Shown here piece after piece: positions 57,483 to 64,000 of a stretch of 64,000 nt of DNA. The position numbers and the translations under genes were made by a program. Source of the stretch: VRUE01 sp963728835. Lineage in GTDB: Bacteria; Actinomycetota; Thermoleophilia; Solirubrobacterales; 70-9. A model generated the notes under the pieces. The model searched no databases and was not told where the DNA came from. It saw only the letters and a program-made list of their open reading frames with translations. The first letter of the stretch is position 1; each line of letters begins with the position of its first letter. The stretch lies in contig CAVSKZ010000003.1 of the NCBI GenBank assembly GCA_963728835.1, forward strand, positions 248,001 through 312,000, given 5' to 3'.

Positions 57483-57928
57483 GTCAACGCCCGCTCGATC
57501 CCGTCGAGGGCGTCCTCGAGCAACGACCCCTGCCCCCGCCGCATCATCAGCCCGCCAAGGCGCGAGAGCCCGCGCAGGGCCTGTGTCGCGGTCAGCGAGA
57601 CCTCCGTGCCCTTCCCCGCATCCTCGAGGGCGACCACGACCTCATAGCGGCGCAGGTGTCGCTCGAACGGCGTTCCCTCCACCCGCTGCTCCCACCCGTA
57701 CCGCTCGCCCTCGGCCGACGACTCGGTGCAGCGGTAGTCGGCCCGCACGCCCCGTCCCTCGGCCGTCCCCAGGACCTTGGTCCACTGCGCTCCCGCCCCG
57801 CTCCCCTCGACGCCCTCGACCCGCATCGTCCGCGGCCACCAGCGCGGCAAGTTGTATGGATCGGAAACCAGGCCCCATACTTCCGGCCGCGATGCGTCGA
57901 TCGTCCTCCGGCGAGTCGCTCGCGGCAT
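57479..57928 (-). CDS. SRPBCC (START-like) family protein
   Basis: Helix-grip fold protein of 149 residues that usually binds a hydrophobic ligand. RTIDASRPEVWGLVSDPYNL is the family opening, with LPRWWPRTMRVEGVEG next and a C-terminal helix (LMMRRGQGSLLEDALDGIER). Its gene overlaps the FAD oxidase start and lies 11 bases after ftsR, so it belongs to the reverse run beginning at the rsiG-like gene. No catalytic motif can be named. Confidence 0.8.
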   Translation of the reverse strand: MPRATRRRTIDASRPEVWGLVSDPYNLPRWWPRTMRVEGVEGSGAGAQWTKVLGTAEGRGVRADYRCTESSAEGERYGWEQRVEGTPFERHLRRYEVVVALEDAGKGTEVSLTATQALRGLSRLGGLMMRRGQGSLLEDALDGIERALT

Positions 57929-57939
57929 GGCCGGCCGAA

Positions 57940-58683
57940 TCAGTCGCCCGCGAGGCGGCGGAGATCGCGCACCAGCAGCAGGTGCTTGAGGTGGCTGACG
58001 GTCGCAGCCAGGCTCTCCAGGCTCTCGAGTGCCTCCTTGCGCCGTTCGGGGTTGCGCGAGCGCAGCGAGGGCCCTAGCAGCGCTTCCAGCAGGTTCGCCT
58101 CGCGGTCGGCCGAGGAGCGGAAGACGCGCAGGTTGCGGGCCGCCACGCCGAAGCGGGAGAGCTCGTTGGCGGCGCGGATCACTTCGCGGTCGGTCTCGTC
58201 GTAGACCGTCTTGCCGTCCCGCTTCTCGGGCTGCACGATGCCGAAGTTCTCCAGCTCGGAGATCAGCTCCTCGCGGGCGCCCGTCTCCTCGATCACCTCT
58301 TCGAGGGTGAGGTAGGCGCGCGAGGTGTCGATCAGGATCGCCCTGCGCACGGCGCCGCCCCCGGTCCGCTTCTCCGCGCCGCCGACCGCGGCGGCGATGT
58401 CGCCGCCCGCGGCGAGCTCCTGGCGGATCACCCGCAGCGGCAGGAACTCGTCGCGCTGCAGGCGCAGGATCGTCCGCAGCCTTTCGACGTCGGACTGGCT
58501 GTAGAGGCGGTAGCCGCCCGGCGTCCGCCGGGGCGTCAGCAGCTTCTGGTCCTCGAGGTAGCGGATCTTCGAGATCGAGACGTCGTCGAACTCGCTCTGC
58601 AGGATCTTGCAGACGGCGCCGATCGTCAGCGCCTTGCGGGGGCGCGAGTCGCGCTGGCGGACCTGCTGCTCGGATACGGCCAA
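57940..58683 (-). CDS. ftsR: MerR-like regulator of the FtsR type
   Basis: DNA-binding protein of 247 residues. The MerR winged helix is seen as TIGAVCKILQSEFDDVSISKIRYLEDQ (residues about 20-46), then LLTPRRTPGGYRLYSQSDVE. A long helical C-terminal region follows (TLEEVIEETGAREELISELE). It is next to an FHA gene, as in mycobacteria (the Rv1827-Rv1828 region) and corynebacteria, where FtsR activates ftsZ. I chose TTG 58683, ten bases after the FHA stop. Target genes are not visible in the window. Confidence 0.85.
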   Translation of the reverse strand: MAVSEQQVRQRDSRPRKALTIGAVCKILQSEFDDVSISKIRYLEDQKLLTPRRTPGGYRLYSQSDVERLRTILRLQRDEFLPLRVIRQELAAGGDIAAAVGGAEKRTGGGAVRRAILIDTSRAYLTLEEVIEETGAREELISELENFGIVQPEKRDGKTVYDETDREVIRAANELSRFGVAARNLRVFRSSADREANLLEALLGPSLRSRNPERRKEALESLESLAATVSHLKHLLLVRDLRRLAGD

Positions 58684-58693
58684 GGGTCTCTTC

Positions 58694-59173
58694 CTACTTC
58701 TCCAGGTAGCTGAGCTTGTACTTGCCGACCTGGATCTCGTCACCGTCGGCGAGCCGGTGGGACTCGATCCGGCGCCGGTTGACGTAGGTGCCGTTGAGCG
58801 AGCCGAGGTCGTCGATGTAGAGGCCGTCGCGGCGCCGCACCAGCAGCGCGTGGTTGCGGGAGACGGTGACGTCGTCGAGGAAGACGCCGGCGTCGGGGCT
58901 GCGCCCGATGCTGACCCGGTCCTCGCCGAGCGCGAAGCTCTCGCCGGCGCGGCCCCCGCCGGCGCGGATCACCAGGGCGGCGCCGCTGCGCTCGATCGTC
59001 TCGTCGATGTCGACCGGCTGCATCTCGCCGGTGTCGTCGACGGTGTAGGTCATCGTCGTCGGTTCGTCGCCCTCCGCCCCCTCGGCCGGGCCGCCGACGT
59101 AGGCACCGCACTTCTGGCAGTAGTTGGCGCCCTCGGGGTTGACGAAACCGCATTCAGGACAGTGGACGGCCAT
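58694..59173 (-). CDS. FHA-domain protein with N-terminal zinc ribbon (GarA-like)
   Basis: Phosphothreonine-binding signalling protein of 159 residues. The N-terminus is a CPECGFVNPEGANYCQKCG zinc ribbon. A TTMTYTVDDTG segment follows, a candidate phosphorylation site as in GarA. The FHA core is VSIGRSPDAGVFLDDVTVSR with LGSLNGTYVNRRRI. GarA controls glutamate and 2-oxoglutarate metabolism under Ser/Thr kinases; the link here rests on gene order with ftsR and on domain content. Classical GarA lacks the zinc ribbon. No kinase gene is present in the window. Confidence 0.85.
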   Translation of the reverse strand: MAVHCPECGFVNPEGANYCQKCGAYVGGPAEGAEGDEPTTMTYTVDDTGEMQPVDIDETIERSGAALVIRAGGGRAGESFALGEDRVSIGRSPDAGVFLDDVTVSRNHALLVRRRDGLYIDDLGSLNGTYVNRRRIESHRLADGDEIQVGKYKLSYLEK

Positions 59174-59185
59174 CGGGTGTCTCCG

Positions 59186-59461
59186 CTAGGCGGGCTGGTC
59201 CTCGGGCTCGTCCTCCGGCGCCTGGGCCTTGCCCGCCAGGATCTCGGTCAGCTGCGCCACGTCGTCGCCGGAGAAGAGGGTGTCGCCGCGCTCGCGCTTC
59301 TGCCGCAGGCGGTTGACCAGCTCCGCACGGAGGATGTCGATCTTCCCGTGCAGGACGCGGCGCTTGTAGGAGATCTCGTCCTCCTCCTGCGTGAGCTTGT
59401 CGATCAGGCCCTTCAGCTCCTCGTCGCTGAGGGAACCCAGGTCGGGAAAGGTGTCCTCCAT
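59186..59461 (-). CDS. RsiG-like anti-sigma protein with a candidate c-di-GMP motif
   Basis: A 91-residue protein dominated by a coiled-coil hairpin: DLGSLSDEELKGLIDKLTQE, then EEDEISYKRRVLHGKIDILR and RAELVNRLRQKRERG. In Streptomyces, RsiG binds the sigma factor WhiG when c-di-GMP occupies E-x3-S-x2-R-x3-Q-x3-D motifs. Here the helix reads E-x3-S-x2-R-x3-H-x3-D, one copy, as expected for a homodimeric ancestral form. ATG 59461 is preceded by AAGGAG and a consensus promoter. First gene of a run with the FHA and ftsR genes. No sigma factor gene is in the window. Confidence 0.75.
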   Translation of the reverse strand: MEDTFPDLGSLSDEELKGLIDKLTQEEDEISYKRRVLHGKIDILRAELVNRLRQKRERGDTLFSGDDVAQLTEILAGKAQAPEDEPEDQPA

Positions 59462-59506
59462 CTCGCTCCTTGGTTGAGATTGCGGCCTCGACGGCCTCGT
59501 CCGGCG

Positions 59507-59536
59507 ATTATAGGAGGCTCGGCGCCGAAGGTTCAA
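59507..59536 (-). promoter_or_regulatory. Consensus promoter of the rsiG-like operon with inverted repeat at -35
   Basis: On the reverse strand, TTGAAC (59536-59531), 18-base spacer and a perfect TATAAT (59512-59507). The -35 box lies in an inverted repeat TTCAAC/GTTGAA, a possible operator. A leader of about 40 bases with AAGGAG separates it from ATG 59461. Confidence 0.75.
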
Positions 59537-59552
59537 CTGCAGGTTGAAGGTT

Positions 59553-60194
59553 TCATTGCGGCTGATGGGCGGAGCGGACCTGGCTGACGCCGTCGCGGGC
59601 GTAGAGCACCGTGGCGACGATCGCAAAGCCAAGGCCGACGATCAGCAGCGCGGCCGGGACCCAGCCGGCGAAGACCATCGCGAAGAAGATCCCGCCCATG
59701 ATCGGGAAGACCGAGATCCGGCCGGGCCAGTTGACCCGGATCTCGACGCCGTGGCGCAGGCCGTACTGGGCTAGGACGAGCATCGCCATCTCGCGCGCGG
59801 CGAGCAGGGCCAGGGCCCAGCGCGGCAGCAGCTCGAAGTGCCAGCAGACGACGGCGCCGGCGAGGATCGTGAGGCGGTCGACGAGCGGGTCGAGGATCGA
59901 GCCGAGACGGCTGTACTGACCGGTGACGCGGGCGAGGAAGCCGTCGACGTAGTCCCCCGCCGCGATCAGCCAGAAGACCGTCGCCGCCGCGGCGCTGCGG
60001 CCGTCGCCGGATTCGAAGGCGAGCCAGAGGAAGAGGGGAAGCGCGGCGAGGCGCAGGTAGCCGACCAGGTTTGGCAGCGTCCACGGGTTGAGCGGTTCGC
60101 CCTTCCGGGTCTGCCGGGGCGGCGGGCCGCTGCGGTCGAGGCCGAAGAGGCGCCGCACCCGGCCGCGCCCGAACGGCGCGGAGTCAGGAGCCAT
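59553..60194 (-). CDS. CDP-alcohol phosphatidyltransferase family protein
   Basis: Integral membrane phospholipid synthase of 213 residues with several TM helices. The family motif is intact: GDYVDGFLARVTG followed by GSILDPLVDR, i.e. D-x2-D-G-x2-A-R-x8-G-x3-D-x3-D. Likely PgsA (phosphatidylglycerophosphate) or cardiolipin synthase; the exact acceptor alcohol cannot be read. A basic N-terminus of about 40 residues precedes the first helix. Its start overlaps the proS end by 11 bases, so it is coupled to proS rather than to the downstream rsiG operon. Confidence 0.9.
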   Translation of the reverse strand: MAPDSAPFGRGRVRRLFGLDRSGPPPRQTRKGEPLNPWTLPNLVGYLRLAALPLFLWLAFESGDGRSAAAATVFWLIAAGDYVDGFLARVTGQYSRLGSILDPLVDRLTILAGAVVCWHFELLPRWALALLAAREMAMLVLAQYGLRHGVEIRVNWPGRISVFPIMGGIFFAMVFAGWVPAALLIVGLGFAIVATVLYARDGVSQVRSAHQPQ

Positions 60195-61875
60195 CGATGC
60201 CCCGGAGGAGCGCGTCGGCCTGGGCGGCGGCCTCCCCCACGGGCAGCTTGTGCTCGGCGCCGCCGGCGCGCTCGCTTGCCTCGACCACGCCCTCGGCGAG
60301 CCCGCGGCGGCCGACGACGACGCGCAGCGGGCAGCCGAGCAGCTCGGCGTCGGTCAGCTTCTCCCCTGTTCCCGCGTCGCGGTCGTCGTACAGCACCTCG
60401 ACGCCGGCGCTCCGCATCTCCCCGTAGAGGGTGTCCGCCGCGCCGCGCTCCTCCTCCCCCGCCTTCGCCAGCGAGACGAGGTGGACCTGCCAGGGGGCGA
60501 GCGCCCGCGGCCAGACGATCCCGCGCTCGTCGGCCCCCTGCTCGATCGCGGCGGCGAGGATCCGGGCCGGGCCGATCCCGTAGCTGCCCATCACGATCGG
60601 CCTCTCCGTTCCCGACTCGTCGAGGTAGGTCGCGCCGAGCGGCTCGGAGTAGCGCGTGCCGAGCTTGAAGATGTTGCCGACCTCGATCGCCGGCTCGACC
60701 TCGATCGTGCCGCCGCCCGGCGCGGTGTCGCCGGCCTCGACCGTGCGCACGTCCATCTCATGGGACTCGAAGTCGCGCGAGGGGTCGATGCCGCGCAGGT
60801 GGGTGTCCGGCCTGTTGGCGCCGGAGACGTAGGAGTCGCCGCTCAGCGCCGCGTCCCTGATGATCGGCAGACCGCTGCCGACCGGGCCGAGGTAGCCAAC
60901 CGGGCCGAGCTGGGACTCGATCTCCTCTGCGCTGGCCTGGCGGAAGTCCGTTTTCATCCCGTTGCGCAGCTTGATCTCGTTGAGGCGGTGATCGCCGCGG
61001 AGCAGGACGAGGACCATCCCCCTGCCCTCGACGACGATCGGCAGCGTCTTGATGAAGGCGCCGTTCGGCAGGCCCAGGTGCCCCGCCACCTCCTCGACCT
61101 TGGCCAGGCCGGGGGTGTCCACCTCCTCCGGCGCGGCCAGCGACGGCGGCAGATCGACCGGCTGCGCCGTCGCCGAGGCGACCTCGACGTTGGCGGCGTA
61201 GCCGGGCGCGAGGGCGACCTCGTTCTCGCCGGCCGCGCAGGGCGCCATGTACTCGTGGGCGCCGGAGCCGCCCATCATCCCGACGTCGGACTCCACCCGG
61301 TACCAGCGCAGCCCACTGCGGTCGAAGATCCGCGCGTATGCCTCGCTCTGCAGCTCATAGGACCGCGCCAGCCCCTCCTCGTCGCGGTCGAAGGAGTAGG
61401 CGTCCTTCATCGTGAACTCGCGCGTGCGCAACACCCCCGCCCGCGGCCGCGGCTCGTCACGCTCCTTGGTCTGGAGGTGGTACAGCATCAGCGGCAGGTC
61501 GCGGTACGAGCGCACCTCGCGAGAGACGTGATCGGTGACGCACTCCTCATGCGTCATCGCCAGCACCATCGGCGACCCCTTGCGGTCCTCCAGCTTGAAC
61601 AGCTCCTCGATCGAGTACCGCCCGGTCTTCTCCCAGTTCTCCGCTGGCTGCAGAACCGGCATCAGCATCTCCTGGCACCCGATCCCCTCCATCTCCTCCC
61701 GCAGAATCGCTTCCACCCTCCGGTGCACCCGCCACCCCGCCGGCAGATAGCTCCACAGCCCCGCCCCGACTTGGCGGATGAGACCCGCCCGCACCATCAG
61801 CTTGTGCGACAAAGCCTCAGCATCCGCAGGCGCATCCTTAAGCGTCGGAAGGAAAGCTTGGCTGAATCGAGTCAT
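60184..61875 (-). CDS. proS: Prolyl-tRNA synthetase, bacterial type
   Basis: Class II aminoacyl-tRNA synthetase of 563 residues. Motif 2 is in MLYHLQTKERDEPRPRAGVL and TREFTMKDAYSFDRDEE; motif 3 is in VMGSYGIGPARILAA. The YbaK-like editing insertion lies between (FIKTLPIVVEGRGMVLVLL). The anticodon-binding domain ends the protein. ATG 61875 has a TAGGTT box six bases upstream. A 67-bp nested palindrome lies just upstream, between proS and the acyl-CoA ligase end. Confidence 0.97.
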   Translation of the reverse strand: MTRFSQAFLPTLKDAPADAEALSHKLMVRAGLIRQVGAGLWSYLPAGWRVHRRVEAILREEMEGIGCQEMLMPVLQPAENWEKTGRYSIEELFKLEDRKGSPMVLAMTHEECVTDHVSREVRSYRDLPLMLYHLQTKERDEPRPRAGVLRTREFTMKDAYSFDRDEEGLARSYELQSEAYARIFDRSGLRWYRVESDVGMMGGSGAHEYMAPCAAGENEVALAPGYAANVEVASATAQPVDLPPSLAAPEEVDTPGLAKVEEVAGHLGLPNGAFIKTLPIVVEGRGMVLVLLRGDHRLNEIKLRNGMKTDFRQASAEEIESQLGPVGYLGPVGSGLPIIRDAALSGDSYVSGANRPDTHLRGIDPSRDFESHEMDVRTVEAGDTAPGGGTIEVEPAIEVGNIFKLGTRYSEPLGATYLDESGTERPIVMGSYGIGPARILAAAIEQGADERGIVWPRALAPWQVHLVSLAKAGEEERGAADTLYGEMRSAGVEVLYDDRDAGTGEKLTDAELLGCPLRVVVGRRGLAEGVVEASERAGGAEHKLPVGEAAAQADALLRGIDGS

Positions 61876-61881
61876 CGGAGA

Positions 61882-61887
61882 AACCTA
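61882..61887 (-). promoter_or_regulatory. Leaderless -10 box of proS
   Basis: Reverse-strand TAGGTT, six bases before ATG 61875. Confidence 0.45.
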
Positions 61888-61908
61888 TCCGCAACTCGCG
61901 GGGGGTGG

Positions 61909-61975
61909 CGCCGTAGGGGGAACCGCCCCCGAGGACGCTTTAGCGACCGCAGGGGGTGGTGGGTCCCCTACGGCG
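61909..61975. repeat. Nested palindromic repeat, copy 2 (inverted)
   Basis: Reverse complement of the 67-bp core at 15176-15242. Outer arms CGCCGTAGGGG/CCCCTACGGCG differ from copy 1, but a T-A pair in copy 1 is C-G here, so pairing is kept. The central CGCTAAAGCG and the CCCCC/GGGGG stem are unchanged. It lies between proS and the acyl-CoA ligase gene. Confidence 0.88.
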
Positions 61976-61998
61976 ACAGGACGCGCCAACGCGGCCGG

Positions 61999-63793
61999 CT
62001 ACTCCGCGTACAGCTCCTCGATCTCGTCCGCATACCGATGCTCGATCGGCCGCCGCTTCAGCTTCATCGTCGGCGTCAGCTCGACACCCCCCGGCTGCCA
62101 GTCGGCCGCCAGCAGCCTGAACTTCTTCACCTGCTCCACCCGGGCCAGGCGGGCGTTGCCCCGCTCGACCCCGGCGCCGACCTCCGCCAGCACCGCGGGC
62201 TCGGCGGCGAGCTCCTCCGGCGCGGAGCCCTCGATCCCGTTCTGCGCGGCGAAGGCGGGTGCCGCGTCGGGATCGAGCACGACCAGCGCCACGTTGTAGG
62301 GGCGGTTGTCGCCGATCACGCAGACCTGCCCGATCAGCGGGCTGGACGCCTTGATCTTCGCCTCGATGTTCGCCGGGGACATGTTCTTGCCGGCCGAGTT
62401 GATGATCAGCTCCTTCTTGCGGTCGACGATGCGCAGGTAGCCGTCATCGTCGAGCTCGCCGACGTCGCCGGTGTGCAGCCAGCCCTCGGCGTCGATCGCC
62501 TCCGCGGTCTTCTCGGGGTCGTTGCGATACCCGGTCATCAGGACCGCGCCGCGCAGCAGCACCTCGCCGTCCTCGGCGAGCTTCAGCTCTATCCCGGGGG
62601 CGGGTGGGCCGACCGTACCGATCTTGATCCGCTCCGGCGGGTTGCAGGTACCGGCCGCGCAGGCTCTCCGAGAGGCCCCAGAGCTCGGCCAGGGGGACGC
62701 CGATCGCGTGGAAGAACTCGATCACCTCGCGCGGCGTCGGAGCGGCGCCGACGTTGACGGCCTCGATCTCGTCGAGGCCAACCCGCTCGCGCAGCTTGGA
62801 CAGCACCAGCGCGTCGGCCTGGGCGTATTCCTCGGCCAGATCGCCGGGGACCGGTCCGCCGCCCTGCTCGGCCTCGACCTTGCGCCTCCCCACGTCCAGC
62901 GCCCACTCCACCGCCTTCTTGCGGTTCTCGTCGGGCTCGGCATCGAGCCCGATCTCCATCGCCGCCTTCAGCTTCTCCCATATCCGCGGCACGGCGAAGA
63001 ACCAGGTCGGCCGCACTTCGGCCAGGTAGGCGGCCACCTGGCGCGGGTCGGGGCAGCAGGTGGTGGTGACGCCGTGCACCATCGGCATGTAATGGGTGAC
63101 GTTGCGCTCGGCGACGTGGGCCATCGGCAGCCAGGAGATCAGCCGGCCGCCCTCGGGGAAGGGGATCAGCTCGTTGAAGGAGCGGGCCGCTGCCAGCAGG
63201 CTGCCGTGGGTGAGCTGAACCCCCTTCGGCGGGCCGGTCGTGCCCGAGGTGTAGATCAGCGTCACCAGGTCGTCCGGCTCGACCTCGCGCCAGGCGGCCT
63301 CGAGGTCGAACTCCGGATCGCCCATCGCTTCCAGCTCCGCGAGGGAGATCGTGCCGTCGCGGGCGTCGCCGTCGACAACCACCACGTGCTCGAGCGCCGG
63401 CGCCCCGGCGCCTGCCTCCAACACCGTGTCGAGGAAGGCGGCCTCCGTGAACAGGACCCGGTTGGCCGCGTCGCCGATCAGATAGGAGATCTGCTCGACC
63501 GTGGAGGTGTTGTAGATCGAGAACGGCGTCGCGCCGAGGTGCATCGCCCCGGCGTCGGCGAAATGGAACTCCGGCCGGTTGACGAGCATCAGGCCCACCG
63601 TCTCGCCGCGGCCGACGCCGAGCGCCGCCAGGCCCGCGGCGATCCGCCGCACCCGCTCCGCGTACTCCGACCAGGTGGCGGTGAACTCGTCGTCCTTGGT
63701 GCGGATCGCGATGCGCTCGCCGTGCTCGGCGGCCGTCAGCTGGAAGGCCTCGGCCATGTTAGCCGCGTCTGTCAGGGCTCGGGCGTTCGACAT
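61999..63793 (-). CDS. Long-chain acyl-CoA synthetase (AMP-dependent ligase), interrupted by a one-base frameshift
   Basis: Adenylate-forming enzyme activating fatty acids (FadD15/Faa-like). The first frame carries VTLIYTSGTTGPPKGVQLTH (P-loop) and ELWGLSES. Then one extra base near 62665 shifts the frame. The second frame continues CAAGTCNPPERIKIGTVG, WLHTGDVGELDDDGYLRIVD and KKELIINSAGKNMSPANIE to the stop. Deleting one C from AGCCTGC restores 597 residues, the normal size. ATG 63793 directly follows the stop of an upstream partial gene. Confidence 0.9.
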
Positions 63794-64000
63794 CTAGGCT
63801 CGCGTGAAGCGGCGCCCCGCCGTGGGCGAGACGTCCTCGTCGAGCAGCACCCGGTCGGACTCGCCCTTTTCAGCCGCTTCGTGCTCCATCCGCGCAATCT
63901 TCTCAGGCGTCAGTTCGCCGGCGTTCTCCGCCTCGATCTTCGCCAGCCAGGCGGCCCCCTCGCGCGACTCCTCCTCGTCGAACTCGACCCCGCCCCGGTC
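63794..64000 (-). CDS. C-terminal 68 residues of an unrecognised protein (partial)
   Basis: An open reverse frame enters from the window edge and stops at 63794, immediately before the acyl-CoA ligase ATG. The visible part is hydrophilic and acidic (EFDEEESREGAAWLAKIEAE, LLDEDVSPTAGRRFTRA). Codon use matches the neighbouring genes, and the tight junction with the ligase supports a real gene in the same operon. No family is recognised. Confidence 0.6.
   Translation of the reverse strand, partial: DRGGVEFDEEESREGAAWLAKIEAENAGELTPEKIARMEHEAAEKGESDRVLLDEDVSPTAGRRFTRA

Overview
The window looks like the chromosome of a high-GC actinobacterium, most likely of the class Thermoleophilia (Solirubrobacterales-like). 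Pointers are the very GC-rich codon usage with many GTG and TTG starts, the MurT/GatD pair, a GarA-like FHA gene beside an FtsR-type MerR gene, a one-motif RsiG-like protein, DapL-type lysine synthesis, and RNase J next to dapA. The lineage is inferred from gene content only. No rRNA, tRNA, CRISPR array, phage or transposase gene was seen.

Layout. 0-8.3 kb: a forward translation operon (rimP fragment, nusA, infB, rbfA, DHH phosphatase, truB, ribF, rpsO, peroxiredoxin, truncated DsbA-like gene). 8.3-15.2 kb: pnp, an M16 peptidase, dapB, dapA and RNase J. 15.2-15.45 kb: a structured non-coding stretch. 15.5-17.6 kb: a reverse two-component system. 17.7-28.2 kb: ftsK, rodZ-like, cinA, thpR, recA, a small membrane protein, miaB, miaA, dapF, dapL. 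28.2-31 kb: a broken lipoprotein gene, an MBL hydrolase and an SDR, all reverse. 31-32.8 kb: hflX and dut. 32.8-37.1 kb: a reverse envelope cluster (lipid kinase, MurT, methyltransferase, GatD) and a further methyltransferase. 37.1-44.2 kb: cyclophilin, peroxiredoxin, hydrolase, VKOR plus DsbA, then reverse methyltransferase/SDR/thiolase genes and a CcdA-like protein. 44.3-52.1 kb: small genes, dinB, WS/DGAT, a secreted metalloprotease-like protein, nadE, a thioesterase and an HTH-TM protein. 52.2-55.8 kb: a secreted RHS-repeat protein with foreign-looking codon use. 55.9-64 kb: a reverse run with an FAD oxidase, SRPBCC protein, ftsR, FHA protein, rsiG-like gene, CDP-alcohol transferase, proS and acyl-CoA ligase.

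How the genes work together. Three themes recur: ribosome and RNA metabolism (NusA, IF-2, RbfA, TruB, S15, PNPase, RNase J, MiaA/B); DAP/lysine and peptidoglycan (DapA, B, F, L; MurT/GatD); and extracytoplasmic redox folding (VKOR, DsbA, CcdA-like).

Features outside the genes. (1) Eight interrupted palindromes of common build (outer arms, asymmetric bulges, GC-rich inner stem) lie at gene ends. Three arm families occur twice, far apart, and one copy appears to truncate the DsbA-like gene. (2) A 67-bp nested palindrome occurs twice in opposite orientation with a compensatory base-pair change. (3) At least twenty genes have a TANNNT box 6-9 nt before the start codon, the mark of leaderless transcription; this sets several starts. 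(4) Many conserved genes carry single-base frameshifts, almost all insertions, clustered at 26.9-29.2 kb. Assembly error is the simplest reading. DapF lacks both catalytic cysteines.
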